The translations under genes and the position numbers were made by a program. From positions 186,001 through 250,000 of the forward strand of contig CALNZC010000029.1 of NCBI GenBank assembly GCA_942490895.1: a stretch of 64,000 nt of DNA, written 5' to 3'. Positions 26,465-35,058 of the stretch are shown here, piece by piece. Numbering within the stretch: position 1 is the stretch's first letter; every line of letters begins with the position of its first letter. The notes under the pieces were generated by a model, which saw only the letters and a program-made list of their open reading frames with translations, searched no databases and was not told where the DNA came from. Source of the DNA: JAGNXB01 sp942490895. Lineage in GTDB: Bacteria; Bacteroidota; Bacteroidia; Chitinophagales; Saprospiraceae.

Positions 26465-26822
26465 ATTTCTTGTTTTTCCTATTCACCAAAAAGTTGGAGT
26501 CTATCCAGATATGACAACTATTATATATCCCTGACATTCTCAATTCTATCATTCAATTTTTTATTTCCTCCTTAAAGATAGCTGATCCAAAGGGCTTATG
26601 GTCATTCAACGTCTTGTCAAGGTATGGATGTTGATCATTTTCCACATTGATGCTACTTACGGTTTAGATTCCGGATATTCGTGCCTTTGCTTTACAAGTG
26701 GAATGCAATGCAGTGATGAAGGATTTTGGGGTAACACCCAGGGTGATAACCGTTTTTATAATGGATATAGCTGTTTTCTTAGCATCACTATCCCCGGGAG
26801 GCATCTTGGTGATGATCTGACC
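26465..26822. other. Intergenic region without a supported gene
   Basis: An open frame on the plus strand (26598-26870) overlaps the end of the next minus-strand gene and has no protein-like conservation. Nothing else is visible. Confidence 0.55.
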
Positions 26823-27416
26823 CTATTCAAAGTCATCCAGCAAACTGTACAGTGCACGAACAAGCGCTGACCTCTTCGGACCATCAGGCTCGGTTTCCAA
26901 CTTTCGTTCGATCTCGATAAACTGGTTCGTGAGGCGAATAAATTGGTCACTCTCAATGACCTCCTCCAACCAAACAGCAAATTCAGTCAACTCATCCGAG
27001 TCCTTTTTATATTGGAAGTGATCAACTAGTTGGGAATAGTCCCAGGTCGAGGTTCCCACACTTGCTGACAAACAGAGAGGCTTTTGCAAGAAGTAGTCCA
27101 ACAAATAGGTATTGGCAAAAAATGTAGCGATTGCTTTCTTTTCGGCCTCTTTGATTCGCTTTGTCTTGAAGAGGGTCAATGTCCACTCAAACAAGAAGGT
27201 ACCATAACAGCCATCGTCCTCAAAGTTCTTATGGAACCAATTGAAATACCGTAGAGCCCCGGTATAATCCTGCAATTTCAAATACAGTTCAGGGGGTGCA
27301 TACCGCAACCCGCGGCTATCATCGTAGTAACCACCAAACATCCGTCTTTCCGCAGCAAGAGCCGCCTTGATCCTTTTGATCTTCGTCCGGATTCGTTCTT
27401 CTTGCTTGGGAGTCAT
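26823..27416 (-). CDS. Conserved hypothetical protein (TPR-like helical)
   Basis: 197 residues, soluble and helical. It opens with a basic helix (TPKQEERIRTKIKRIKAALAAERRMFGGYYDD) and has YAPPELYLKLQDYTGALRYFNWFHKNFEDD, a layout I recall from an uncharacterised Bacteroidota family. The periodic pattern of large and small residues resembles tetratricopeptide helices. No signal peptide and no catalytic motif. Function unknown. Confidence 0.78.
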   Translation of the reverse strand: MTPKQEERIRTKIKRIKAALAAERRMFGGYYDDSRGLRYAPPELYLKLQDYTGALRYFNWFHKNFEDDGCYGTFLFEWTLTLFKTKRIKEAEKKAIATFFANTYLLDYFLQKPLCLSASVGTSTWDYSQLVDHFQYKKDSDELTEFAVWLEEVIESDQFIRLTNQFIEIERKLETEPDGPKRSALVRALYSLLDDFE

Positions 27417-28086
27417 TGTAGTATGTCTTGTATATTTGGCCTGTTGATCTCACTCAGATTTGGTAAAAACAAAATCACAAGTGGCTAAAATAACAGCTCT
27501 GAATATAAATCTAAATCTGTTACTGAGTGCAGATTACCACTATGTGGTTCCTGAAATACTAACCATGCTTCTGTCTTTCATACTTGGCCAGCCGCCCTCC
27601 CACGGTGGGTTAGTATCATCGTCCCGAGGCCTCGGGCCTGTAGGACGGGCCTCTGATGTGACTGGGATACCCAGGCGATCCCAAAAAAATCTACTCAACT
27701 CCTTCACTCCATACTCCTCCACTTGAAAGGCCCTGGTTTGGCGACATTTGTATTTACCTATTTAAGATGACTATAACCCTTTATCAAGATCGAATGATAC
27801 GATATGATTCGAAAGTATTTAATACTGAACCGATAGAAACGCATTGGGAAGAATATTGATAAAAGGGAATCTCGCCTGCCTATCCCAAGGCTTCAGATGG
27901 TAAAAAGTGGACAGGAGGACCCGGAAAGATGAAAAGCACAGGAGGTGCAGCCAGCCAACAGGAAGGGTTCGGACCTACCCATTATTGCGGTATTTCGAAG
28001 GACTGAAAGTGATAGTCAACCAACCGAATGCCAAAGGAACACATCTTGTAGCAGGGACACTTCAATTGGGATAACGCTCCACAAGT
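27417..28086. other. Intergenic region
   Basis: No supported gene. It contains a CCCGAGGCCTCGGG palindrome (about 27628-27641) and a half-copy of the GGCGACATTT repeat word near 27742. Confidence 0.6.
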
Positions 28087-28518
28087 CTAGTTCACGACAA
28101 ACTCATGTCGCGCATTAAAAATCTTGGGCCATGAAGTACTTGTAGCTACCCTCACCAGGTCATACTCGTACTTAGCAGAATAGCCGAGCTCATCATCCCC
28201 CGTACCAGCATAGAACTGAACCATGATGTAATCGTCCTCATTGTTGAAGGTGTAATCGATGTCGTAGGCCCAAATGCCCGTCATGTCCGTGAATCCGGGG
28301 AGCTCAGCGGGAAAGCCTGTGTCGCCATCACACCAGTGCTTTTGAAAAATGATCCGAATGGGATAATTACCTAAGGGAAACCCACTTGAGTTTACCACTG
28401 TTATTTCTCCTCTGAAGGTGACCTCCAATGAATCGACTACCGTTTGACTGCAGTTATCTTTTTCACAGGAAAAGGTGAGTGTGGCCATGAAAAGAAATGG
28501 AATCAGATAGTTTTTCAT
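28087..28518 (-). CDS. Hypothetical lipoprotein
   Basis: 143 residues from the ATG at 28518 (MKNYLIPFLFMATLTFSC, lipobox-like LTFSC). The mature part begins EKDNCSQTVVDSLEVTFRGEITVVNSSGFPLGNYPIRI, which looks like a small beta-sandwich of the carboxypeptidase-regulatory type. No named family was recognised. An earlier in-frame ATG at 28602 would place 28 charged residues before the signal and was rejected. Confidence 0.72.
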   Translation of the reverse strand: MKNYLIPFLFMATLTFSCEKDNCSQTVVDSLEVTFRGEITVVNSSGFPLGNYPIRIIFQKHWCDGDTGFPAELPGFTDMTGIWAYDIDYTFNNEDDYIMVQFYAGTGDDELGYSAKYEYDLVRVATSTSWPKIFNARHEFVVN

Positions 28519-29034
28519 GATATCAAACTTTAATCCATAAATGAATATCCCACTCCTTCTTTTTATCAGCAAGGAATTAGAATACTTATACCGTTCATCC
28601 ATAAAACAAACAACAGCTCTTCTAGATTCCTAATTACTTCATTTTTCGCCTATTTAGACGCAGGCTAAAAACCCTCCTTGATTGGAACTGGTTTTTAGCT
28701 GATCGCGGACCTGTAGTTTAACCTATATATTTTGGCCTTCCATCGGAGTATGTCTCCCTATTCGAGTACCAGGAATGCGTGATCAGTGTACCATTATAGT
28801 ACGCGAACTTAGTACCAGGAATGCGATAGGGATATACGACCGATGCGTATTTGATGCTTGGACTATATCAGTCGGAAGGCCTAATTCGACCGCCAGTCAG
28901 CGAGGCGGCGAAATAGGAAGGTACCCATTTGGGGATTTGGAACTTGAATATTATTTGACTTTTGGAATTTGACCTTTGGTCCTTCCGCCACAATAGGAAG
29001 GCTGAGAGCAGAAGCGAAATCTATTGGCGGCTAT
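28519..29034. other. Intergenic region
   Basis: No supported gene. The words ACCAGGAATGCG (28769 and 28813) and ATAGGAAGG (28912 and 28992) each occur twice here, a sign of repeat-derived sequence. Confidence 0.55.
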
Positions 29035-29499
29035 TTACTCCCTCCGATATGCCTCCGGCTTGAAATTGACCGGTATGGACATGGCCACATTGACGGCCTG
29101 AGTGCCTTCGATGCCCGGCTTCCAATTCGGCATACTGCGCACCACACGCAGGGCTTCCTGGTCCAGGGCTTTAATGCCAGAAGAGGTCTCGATTTTCGCT
29201 TCTTTGATGCGGCCTTTTTTGTCGATCACCACACCCACCTGAGTGATGCCGCCTTCATTTCGGGCCATAGCCTCCTGTGGGTAACGGATATTGGAAAAGA
29301 GAAAGATAGTCAGCTCCTTGAGACTGCAGGTATAGGCATTCTCATCCATCGGATCGCACTTGTCGAAAACCGGCATATGCGTCACCCAGGTATAGACCGC
29401 CGTATCCTCCTTGATCGGGGTGACCAATGAAGGTTCCTCCTGTGCAAATGCAGGAAGGGCGATAATAGCAAGGATAAACAGCAGCAGAAAACGGGTCAT
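29035..29499 (-). CDS. Secreted TonB C-terminal domain protein
   Basis: 154 residues from the ATG at 29499 with a clean signal peptide (MTRFLLLFILAIIALPAFAQ). The C-terminal 95 residues form a TonB-C domain: IRYPQEAMARNEGGITQVGVVIDKKGRIKEAKIETSSG, then LDQEALRVVRSMPNWKPG and NVAMSIPVNFKPE. Unlike real TonB it has no membrane anchor or proline-rich spacer, so it cannot span the periplasm. Such stand-alone domains are common in Bacteroidota and probably work as soluble periplasmic modules. A second one lies at 33546. Confidence 0.85.
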   Translation of the reverse strand: MTRFLLLFILAIIALPAFAQEEPSLVTPIKEDTAVYTWVTHMPVFDKCDPMDENAYTCSLKELTIFLFSNIRYPQEAMARNEGGITQVGVVIDKKGRIKEAKIETSSGIKALDQEALRVVRSMPNWKPGIEGTQAVNVAMSIPVNFKPEAYRRE

Positions 29500-29560
29500 A
29501 CCAGTCGGGTTTAACTCCCAAGTTAGCCTCTTTTCATGCATGGATGCAAGGCCTCTGCCC

Positions 29561-31144
29561 CTATCGGACGATCTGGATCATCTTCACCTGTTGGTAGGCC
29601 CCACACTGCACCCGCACATAGTAGGTGCCCGGAGCATAGCCCTCGTTGTAGATATCATAAGTATAGACACCCTTGGCCACCTTGCCCAGGCTACGGGCCT
29701 GAACCACCCGACCCAAAGGATCAAAGAATTCCAGGCGACTCACGCCTCCTGGTGATTTCACCTTGATCTGTACCCGGTCCACCATTGGATTCGGATAGAC
29801 CTCCACATCCAACAATCCCGCTGCCGGATCCAGAGCGTCAAACAAGCCCGTACTACAGGTATCCTTGATCAAAGGGAGGTTTTGGAAGTGCTGCAAGAGG
29901 ATGCCATCGGTAGTGACCTCATTCATACAGAACCACTGAGACAACACAGAGGCATATACCGACCGGAAGTCGTACTGCATGGGCAGGTTGTCATCCACAC
30001 TCACTGAACCAGGAATGGTTGGATTCGTACCCAACACGCCCGATTCGACTTGTGTGCCGAAGAGGAATAGCGGAGCCGCTGCCCCGTGATCTGTACCGAC
30101 ACTGCCATTGGAGATCACCCGTCGTCCAAATTCAGAGAAGGTCATACCCAGCACACGATCTGCTTCACCCAACTGCTCCATATCGCGTTGGAAAGAGTAG
30201 ACTCCGTCATTCAACAGCTTCATCAGGTTGGCGTGATTCCCTGTTGCGGTATTCCCTGCCACCACCTGCTCGGCATGGGTGTCAAAACCGTATAGTCCGA
30301 TGGTATAGATTCGGGTCTTGAGGCCACCCTTGATCAAGCGGGCAATCGCTTTCAGTCCATCTGCCAGATAATTGGTGCCTGCAGCCGGATAGCCTGTATA
30401 GGCATTCGAGCCCAGGACATAAGCCGAAACGATCCGCTCGGCATAGTCGTTGATCTGTCCGGTAATGGTCCGGATATAGGTCAATTCTTCACCGGCAGGT
30501 GTATTCGGTGCCGGATCACTGCTTGGATCTACATCCACATTGAAGATGTCCGGCGAACTCACATTAAAAGCCATTTGCGCGGAATCGCCCTGGAAGAGGA
30601 GAGGCATGTTGACCCCCAGCTGGATAGCCAGAGGATCCGGATTGTCCTGGTTGGGGTACCCGTTCGGGTATCCCGGAAAGTTAGTCTCCAGGAATCGACC
30701 CATCCAGCCGCTGTCTACCTGTTCGTCGGCATCGGAGGCACTGGCCCAGATATCTGTACTGCGGAAGTGTGAGAAGTTAGGTTGTGGATAGCCTACACTC
30801 TGCACGATCTGCAGCTTGTTTTCGTCGTACAAGGTCTTGAAATCACCGAGCGACGGATGGAGACCGATCTGCTTGTCGACAATCTTATGGAGCTGTCCTT
30901 CGGGCAACATGATATTTCCCCGTGCATTGGCCAGATTGCTCATCTGATCCAGGGGGACTACGGTATTCAACCCGTCGTTCCCTCCATTGAGGTAGATCAG
31001 GACCAGCACGTGATCATTCGGAATTTCCGAATTGTTTTTACCCATGAGGAAATCCGGAGAAAAGGCCTTGACCGACAGTTTGTCGATCAGAGAGGGCATG
31101 ATAGCAACCGGTGCAACGGACTTTATAAATTTCCTACGTTTCAT
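29561..31144 (-). CDS. DUF1501 domain-containing protein with T9SS C-terminal sorting domain
   Basis: 527 residues. The N-terminus has a Tat-like RRKFIK motif. The DUF1501 core shows VLVLIYLNGGNDGLNTVVPL, FSHFRSTDIWASAS, IYTIGLYGFDTHAEQV and VLGMTFSEFGRRVISNGSVGTDHGAAAPLFLFG, which place it in the alkaline-phosphatase-like superfamily, with plausible metal ligands. The last about 80 residues (VEVYPNPMVDRVQIKV ... YYVRVQCGAYQQVKMIQIVR) form a type A T9SS sorting domain, so the protein should cross the outer membrane. It follows the DUF1800 gene by 39 nt. The substrate is not known for the family. Confidence 0.92.
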   Translation of the reverse strand: MKRRKFIKSVAPVAIMPSLIDKLSVKAFSPDFLMGKNNSEIPNDHVLVLIYLNGGNDGLNTVVPLDQMSNLANARGNIMLPEGQLHKIVDKQIGLHPSLGDFKTLYDENKLQIVQSVGYPQPNFSHFRSTDIWASASDADEQVDSGWMGRFLETNFPGYPNGYPNQDNPDPLAIQLGVNMPLLFQGDSAQMAFNVSSPDIFNVDVDPSSDPAPNTPAGEELTYIRTITGQINDYAERIVSAYVLGSNAYTGYPAAGTNYLADGLKAIARLIKGGLKTRIYTIGLYGFDTHAEQVVAGNTATGNHANLMKLLNDGVYSFQRDMEQLGEADRVLGMTFSEFGRRVISNGSVGTDHGAAAPLFLFGTQVESGVLGTNPTIPGSVSVDDNLPMQYDFRSVYASVLSQWFCMNEVTTDGILLQHFQNLPLIKDTCSTGLFDALDPAAGLLDVEVYPNPMVDRVQIKVKSPGGVSRLEFFDPLGRVVQARSLGKVAKGVYTYDIYNEGYAPGTYYVRVQCGAYQQVKMIQIVR

Positions 31145-31183
31145 CTGCGTGGATCTTATCTGGTTAACGTTCCCGAAGGGGAA

Positions 31184-32836
31184 TTAGGAAAGGTGATATT
31201 CTGCCTGAACCATCATTTCGCGCAACATGGCGTTCAATCTGGTGGTGACGGCATTTTTGGCCGTTGGATCTCCTGGATTACCTACGTAAGCAAACCATGC
31301 GGCGGTCCAATAAGCATCTCCCAGGCCTTGCACCAGGAAGGACTTGTAATAATCCTTGGTAGCTTGAGAGATGGGCAATCCGAAGAGCTGGTTGACTGTA
31401 TCGTCGATCAGCAGATTCGGATCTGATGCATCAGGCAAAGATTCCGCGAACGGAATGGGGTCCAGCTTGATGAGGATTCCAAACAGGTTTAACCCGGCTC
31501 CAGTGATACTGTTGATCAGGATCAGTCGGGACGCCATGGTATCTGAGTTGATCCAGACGCGATGGAAGATCGGTGCCTGATACCAGGCCGGCCATCCGGC
31601 CACAATGGGTGGGTCCAGGATGTTCTGCCCGGCATTGGCCGCTCCTGAAGCCAGCACCGCCCAGGTTAGATAAAGCAGCTGAGGATCCGGTGTCGGGCTT
31701 GGAAATTCAAACTTGAACTGCCGTGCCAAACCGACTACAAAGTCAAGAGGTGATTTGATCACACAGCCTATACTGAGGGTGTCATAGAAGTGATCACTCT
31801 TGAGCAGGGTCTCCATGACCGGTTTGATCTCGTAGTTGTTATCCCGGAAGATCTGGGCCATCGGTTCGATGATGGTGGTTTCGATCTCGGGCGTGATCTC
31901 GTAGTAAATGAAGAACTGGTAGATCTTCCGGCAGATGTGAAGGGCCACCTCATTGGTATTGAAGATCATATTCAGCAGGTCATCCACCTCATTCGCACCA
32001 GCAGGACCGATCTTTCCTGTGATGGTGGTATTCCCGTAGAAAGCAGAGAATTGCTTGTTGGTGGTATCGTGCTGGGTAAAATCAAAGAAGTAGGTCATTG
32101 GCCCGGTCAGTGGATTGACCCGGTGACCGGTCAATACACGTGCAGCAGCCTTGACGTCATCTTCGGTATAACCGCTTCCAGGTCCCTTACCCACGGTGAA
32201 CAGCTCCTGAAGTTCCCGACCATAGTTTTCATCCGGTTGGGCTTTGCTGTTGAGGTACCCGTTCAAATAGCGCAGCATGGCCAGATCGAGGGTCATGGTC
32301 TTGGTCAGCCCTTTGAAGTTGCCGAGGCAGTTGGCCTGCAAGGCGGCCAGGTAAAAATACATCCCCTGGGCGATCTGCACGGTATCGGCCTCTACGGCAA
32401 AGTGGTTGTGCCAGAAGAGGGTCATCTTCTGCTTGATGTTCAGGTCATCCTGAAGCATTTGCCCGGCCCACCAGGCTTTCAATGTATCTGTACGCGCTTG
32501 ATAGTATTGCGGGGGCAAGGCCAGATTGAATGCTGCATTGACCCAGGTGGCGCCATACGCACAATCGGGATCGGGGTCCGTCGGGGTGCTATAAATGTTG
32601 AGGGGTGGGCTAGGTACGGGTCCACTGATATCCAGGATCTGGTCGACTGCGCTATTCATCCCGGCCTGCACAAATGGGTCCACTTGGTCGGGTGCAAACC
32701 CGAAGGTCGTCCGGCGAAGGAGGTGGATAGCCTGTGTTTCCGTCCAGGGGCCGGAATAGGGATTGAGGGTCAGTGGTCCGGAGGCGGCGCGCTGTCGCCG
32801 TTGGGTCAGTACCTTAAAAAATGATTGACGGTCCAT
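31184..32836 (-). CDS. DUF1800 domain-containing protein
   Basis: 550 residues. DUF1800 signatures: IHLLRRTTFGFAPDQVDPF, MTLFWHNHFAVEAD, LAMLRYLNGYLNSKAQPDENYGRELQELFTVGKG and ICRKIYQFFIYYEI. Genes for DUF1800 and DUF1501 proteins are usually adjacent, as here, and the two are thought to work as an exported pair of unknown activity. No canonical signal peptide is visible at the N-terminus, and no T9SS domain at the C-terminus, so the partner may carry the export signal for both. Confidence 0.92.
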   Translation of the reverse strand: MDRQSFFKVLTQRRQRAASGPLTLNPYSGPWTETQAIHLLRRTTFGFAPDQVDPFVQAGMNSAVDQILDISGPVPSPPLNIYSTPTDPDPDCAYGATWVNAAFNLALPPQYYQARTDTLKAWWAGQMLQDDLNIKQKMTLFWHNHFAVEADTVQIAQGMYFYLAALQANCLGNFKGLTKTMTLDLAMLRYLNGYLNSKAQPDENYGRELQELFTVGKGPGSGYTEDDVKAAARVLTGHRVNPLTGPMTYFFDFTQHDTTNKQFSAFYGNTTITGKIGPAGANEVDDLLNMIFNTNEVALHICRKIYQFFIYYEITPEIETTIIEPMAQIFRDNNYEIKPVMETLLKSDHFYDTLSIGCVIKSPLDFVVGLARQFKFEFPSPTPDPQLLYLTWAVLASGAANAGQNILDPPIVAGWPAWYQAPIFHRVWINSDTMASRLILINSITGAGLNLFGILIKLDPIPFAESLPDASDPNLLIDDTVNQLFGLPISQATKDYYKSFLVQGLGDAYWTAAWFAYVGNPGDPTAKNAVTTRLNAMLREMMVQAEYHLS

Positions 32837-33545
32837 TCAGAAGAGATTTCGAATGGGAAAATAAGGAAAAGGAAAGGAAGTTGCTGCTCACCTGACGAAT
32901 TAACGTTTTTGAATGCAGGATAAATTATTCCTGGTTCCTGCGTTTCTGGTTCCTTGTTACTTGTGGATTTGGCGGACGATGGAAAAGCTCAATTCGAATG
33001 TTGGGTTCAGGTTCTTTGAAGGAGAAATTGAGGAGTCAAGGAGTAGAAGAGATGGTTAGCATTCGTCCATTGTGCCAGTCGAAAAGTCTCGACTCCACTT
33101 TGGTAATTAAGATTTCGTCGCTCGGCCCTGTCTGGGGGCAGACGATGTCGTTTTACCCAGAGTGCTCGGGATCTGGATCCGGATCGCCCCGAGTTCTCGG
33201 GGTCCGGGCCTTACTTTGGTGACTATTTGTAACAATTCGAGGGGTCGTTCAACGTTTGGGCTGAACCCAGACGCTTGCGATCTTGATTCATAACTTTAGA
33301 TCCATATCGAATCATCTTGGCAAACACCAAGAGCGATTCGTCTGGGCAGCTAAAGTGGAAGTATCCGTTTTCAAGGTTGACATGCGACCCTTCCAGGGTC
33401 GAGGATCGGTGTGAAGATCCCGTTTCAGAGATGTGACCCCTCCGGGGTCAAAGAAAGTATTGAGCTAAAGTTCTAGGCTATATATGCTTTTTCTTCGAGG
33501 GTCGTGCAATGTTTAGACCGAATGCCGAACTCCGAATACCGTCTC
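32837..33545. other. Gene-free region with palindromes
   Basis: No supported gene. Short hairpins such as GACCCttccaGGGTC (about 33388-33402) and GACCCctccGGGGTC (about 33436-33450) are present, plus the CCCCGA/TCGGGG palindrome listed separately. Confidence 0.65.
33187..33202. repeat. Palindrome CCCCGAGTTCTCGGGG
   Basis: Nearly perfect 16-bp palindrome; related to 13338 and 23018. A GGATCTGGATCCGGATC palindrome sits just upstream. Confidence 0.7.
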
Positions 33546-34034
33546 CTATTTCCCGTCCTGATCGGTTGGCGCCCGCCGCATTTTCGGTTGCGTGGCATAA
33601 AACGTAACTGGAATCCGATACTCCGATATGACTTTCCGGCCTTTGTGGGAGGCCGATAACCAGACTACACCGGAATCTTTCAATGCCATGACGACTCGGA
33701 GGGCTTCCTTGTTCAGGAGAGGATCTATCTTTTTGGAGACACGAATCAATCCCATCTTACCCAGGGTGTCGATGGTAACGGCTACCTCTACTCGTCCTTC
33801 CAGGCCTTTAGCCTTCGCTTCTTCCGGATAGTTCAGATGCTCACGGACCCAGGCTCGGATCTGGCGGACGTTGCAATTCTCGCGGTACATGTCAGGCATA
33901 TCCTCACATCCCGGCAAAGATGCGGGCAGGTCCGGATTGGACATGACATATTCTGCTTTACCCTGTGCCGAAGCGGTGACAGACAGAGCCATAACCATTA
34001 GAAAGATGATGCTGTATTTCATTGCATTGATCAT
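33546..34034 (-). CDS. Secreted TonB C-terminal domain protein, coupled to ferritin
   Basis: 162 residues with a signal peptide (MKYSIIFLMVMALSVTASAQ from the fifth codon). The mature protein has LNYPEEAKAKGLEGRVEVAVTIDTLGKMGLIRVSKKIDPLLNKEALRVVMALKDSG, a TonB-C domain without anchor or spacer. The ATG at 34034 overlaps the ferritin stop by four bases (ATGA), which supports it; the ATG at 34022 is an alternative that gives a tidier signal. The ferritin link suggests, but does not prove, a role in iron handling. Confidence 0.82.
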   Translation of the reverse strand: MINAMKYSIIFLMVMALSVTASAQGKAEYVMSNPDLPASLPGCEDMPDMYRENCNVRQIRAWVREHLNYPEEAKAKGLEGRVEVAVTIDTLGKMGLIRVSKKIDPLLNKEALRVVMALKDSGVVWLSASHKGRKVISEYRIPVTFYATQPKMRRAPTDQDGK

Positions 34035-34555
34035 GCTTCTTCTGTTGCTTCTGCCGCCTGGGCTTGCTTGTTGATGGCCGCGACTTCCTTATCGATAAAG
34101 TACAGGCTTTGAGCACCTGTGCCAATGATCTTGATCTTGTCGAGGATGGTGCGCATCAGGGCTTCCTCTTCGCGTTGCTCAGAGATATACCACTGTAAGA
34201 AGTTATGCGTCGTATAGTCGTCCTCCTCGTTGCAATGATCCAGCAATTTGTGGATAGAGGCGGTGACCTTTTGCTCATGAGCATACACCGTAGAGAACAT
34301 CTCCTGGATAGAAGGATATTCAAGAGGTGGCTGCTTGATAGCCGGGGTGATGGCAGTGCCATCCACATCCGAGATATAGTGGAAGATACGCATCATGTGC
34401 GCACGCTCCTCCTCGCTTTGACGGTGCATGAAAGTTGCACTTCCGCCCATGCCCATCCGGTCGCACCAGGAGGCCATTGCCAGATAAAGCGATGAAGCGT
34501 AGGCTTCTAATTCTATTTGCGCATTCAGCGCTTTTTCCATTTTCTTGGAAATCAT
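34031..34555 (-). CDS. ftnA: Ferritin (FtnA-like)
   Basis: 174 residues, typical for non-haem bacterial ferritin. Ferroxidase ligands are visible: Glu in QIELEAYASSLYLAMASW, the EEERAHMMRIF block (Glu and His), and QWYISEQREEEALMRTIL further on. It stores iron in a 24-mer shell in the cytoplasm. A TACCTTGC sequence near 34591-34598 (minus strand) is a weak promoter candidate. It is followed, in ATGA overlap, by the TonB-C gene. Confidence 0.95.
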   Translation of the reverse strand: MISKKMEKALNAQIELEAYASSLYLAMASWCDRMGMGGSATFMHRQSEEERAHMMRIFHYISDVDGTAITPAIKQPPLEYPSIQEMFSTVYAHEQKVTASIHKLLDHCNEEDDYTTHNFLQWYISEQREEEALMRTILDKIKIIGTGAQSLYFIDKEVAAINKQAQAAEATEEA

Positions 34556-35058
34556 AAATCGTTCAGGTTTACTTATCGTAACAGGGATGCAAGGTACTTA
34601 GTTCACCTGGAAAAACCAGAATCATGTGAGGTTTGCCGATCAGTTTCTCATGAGCCCTTTGTCCTTCGGATGCTGTACAGTTAACCATCCAAAATGGCGA
34701 TTGTTACGAAGGGATCGAGTTGTGGCGTTAAGGAGTTATGGCGTGGAGGAGAGGAAGCCGGCAAGGGATTTTTGTCGCCATTTTTGCTGCTTCGGCAAAA
34801 ATGGTGACAAAACTGTTTCTTCTTTGATCTCACACCCCGGGTTGACCTCCTCCGGCGGTTGAAAAGCCCGGGGCTATTGACAATAACTCTTTGGGCTCTT
34901 TCGTGTGTTCCAGGCAATTTCAATGCTGCCGAAAGCCGCAGTAGTAGCCCTTCAACCCATAAACGAATAACCGAATAAACTTCCTCGTTTTCGGATGTGT
35001 TTCATGCCAAGCGACAGCATCTACGAGATCGGAACATGTGGGCCCGAACACCGTCACA
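34556..35058. other. Intergenic region with hairpin repeat
   Basis: No supported gene. Besides the 45-nt hairpin listed separately, CCCCGGG (34835) and CCCGGGG (34867) could form a further stem around a 25-nt loop, a longer-loop relative of the CCCAGGG elements. Confidence 0.65.
34770..34812. repeat. 45-nt hairpin repeat, copy 3
   Basis: TTTTGTCGCCATTTTTGC pairs with GCAAAAATGGTGACAAAA at all 18 positions (one wobble). It is the best-paired member of the family at 6675 and 12676. Confidence 0.8.

Noticed and set aside
31790..32824. 344-codon plus-strand frame
   Set aside because: Antisense to the DUF1800 gene in the register that copies its codon bias.
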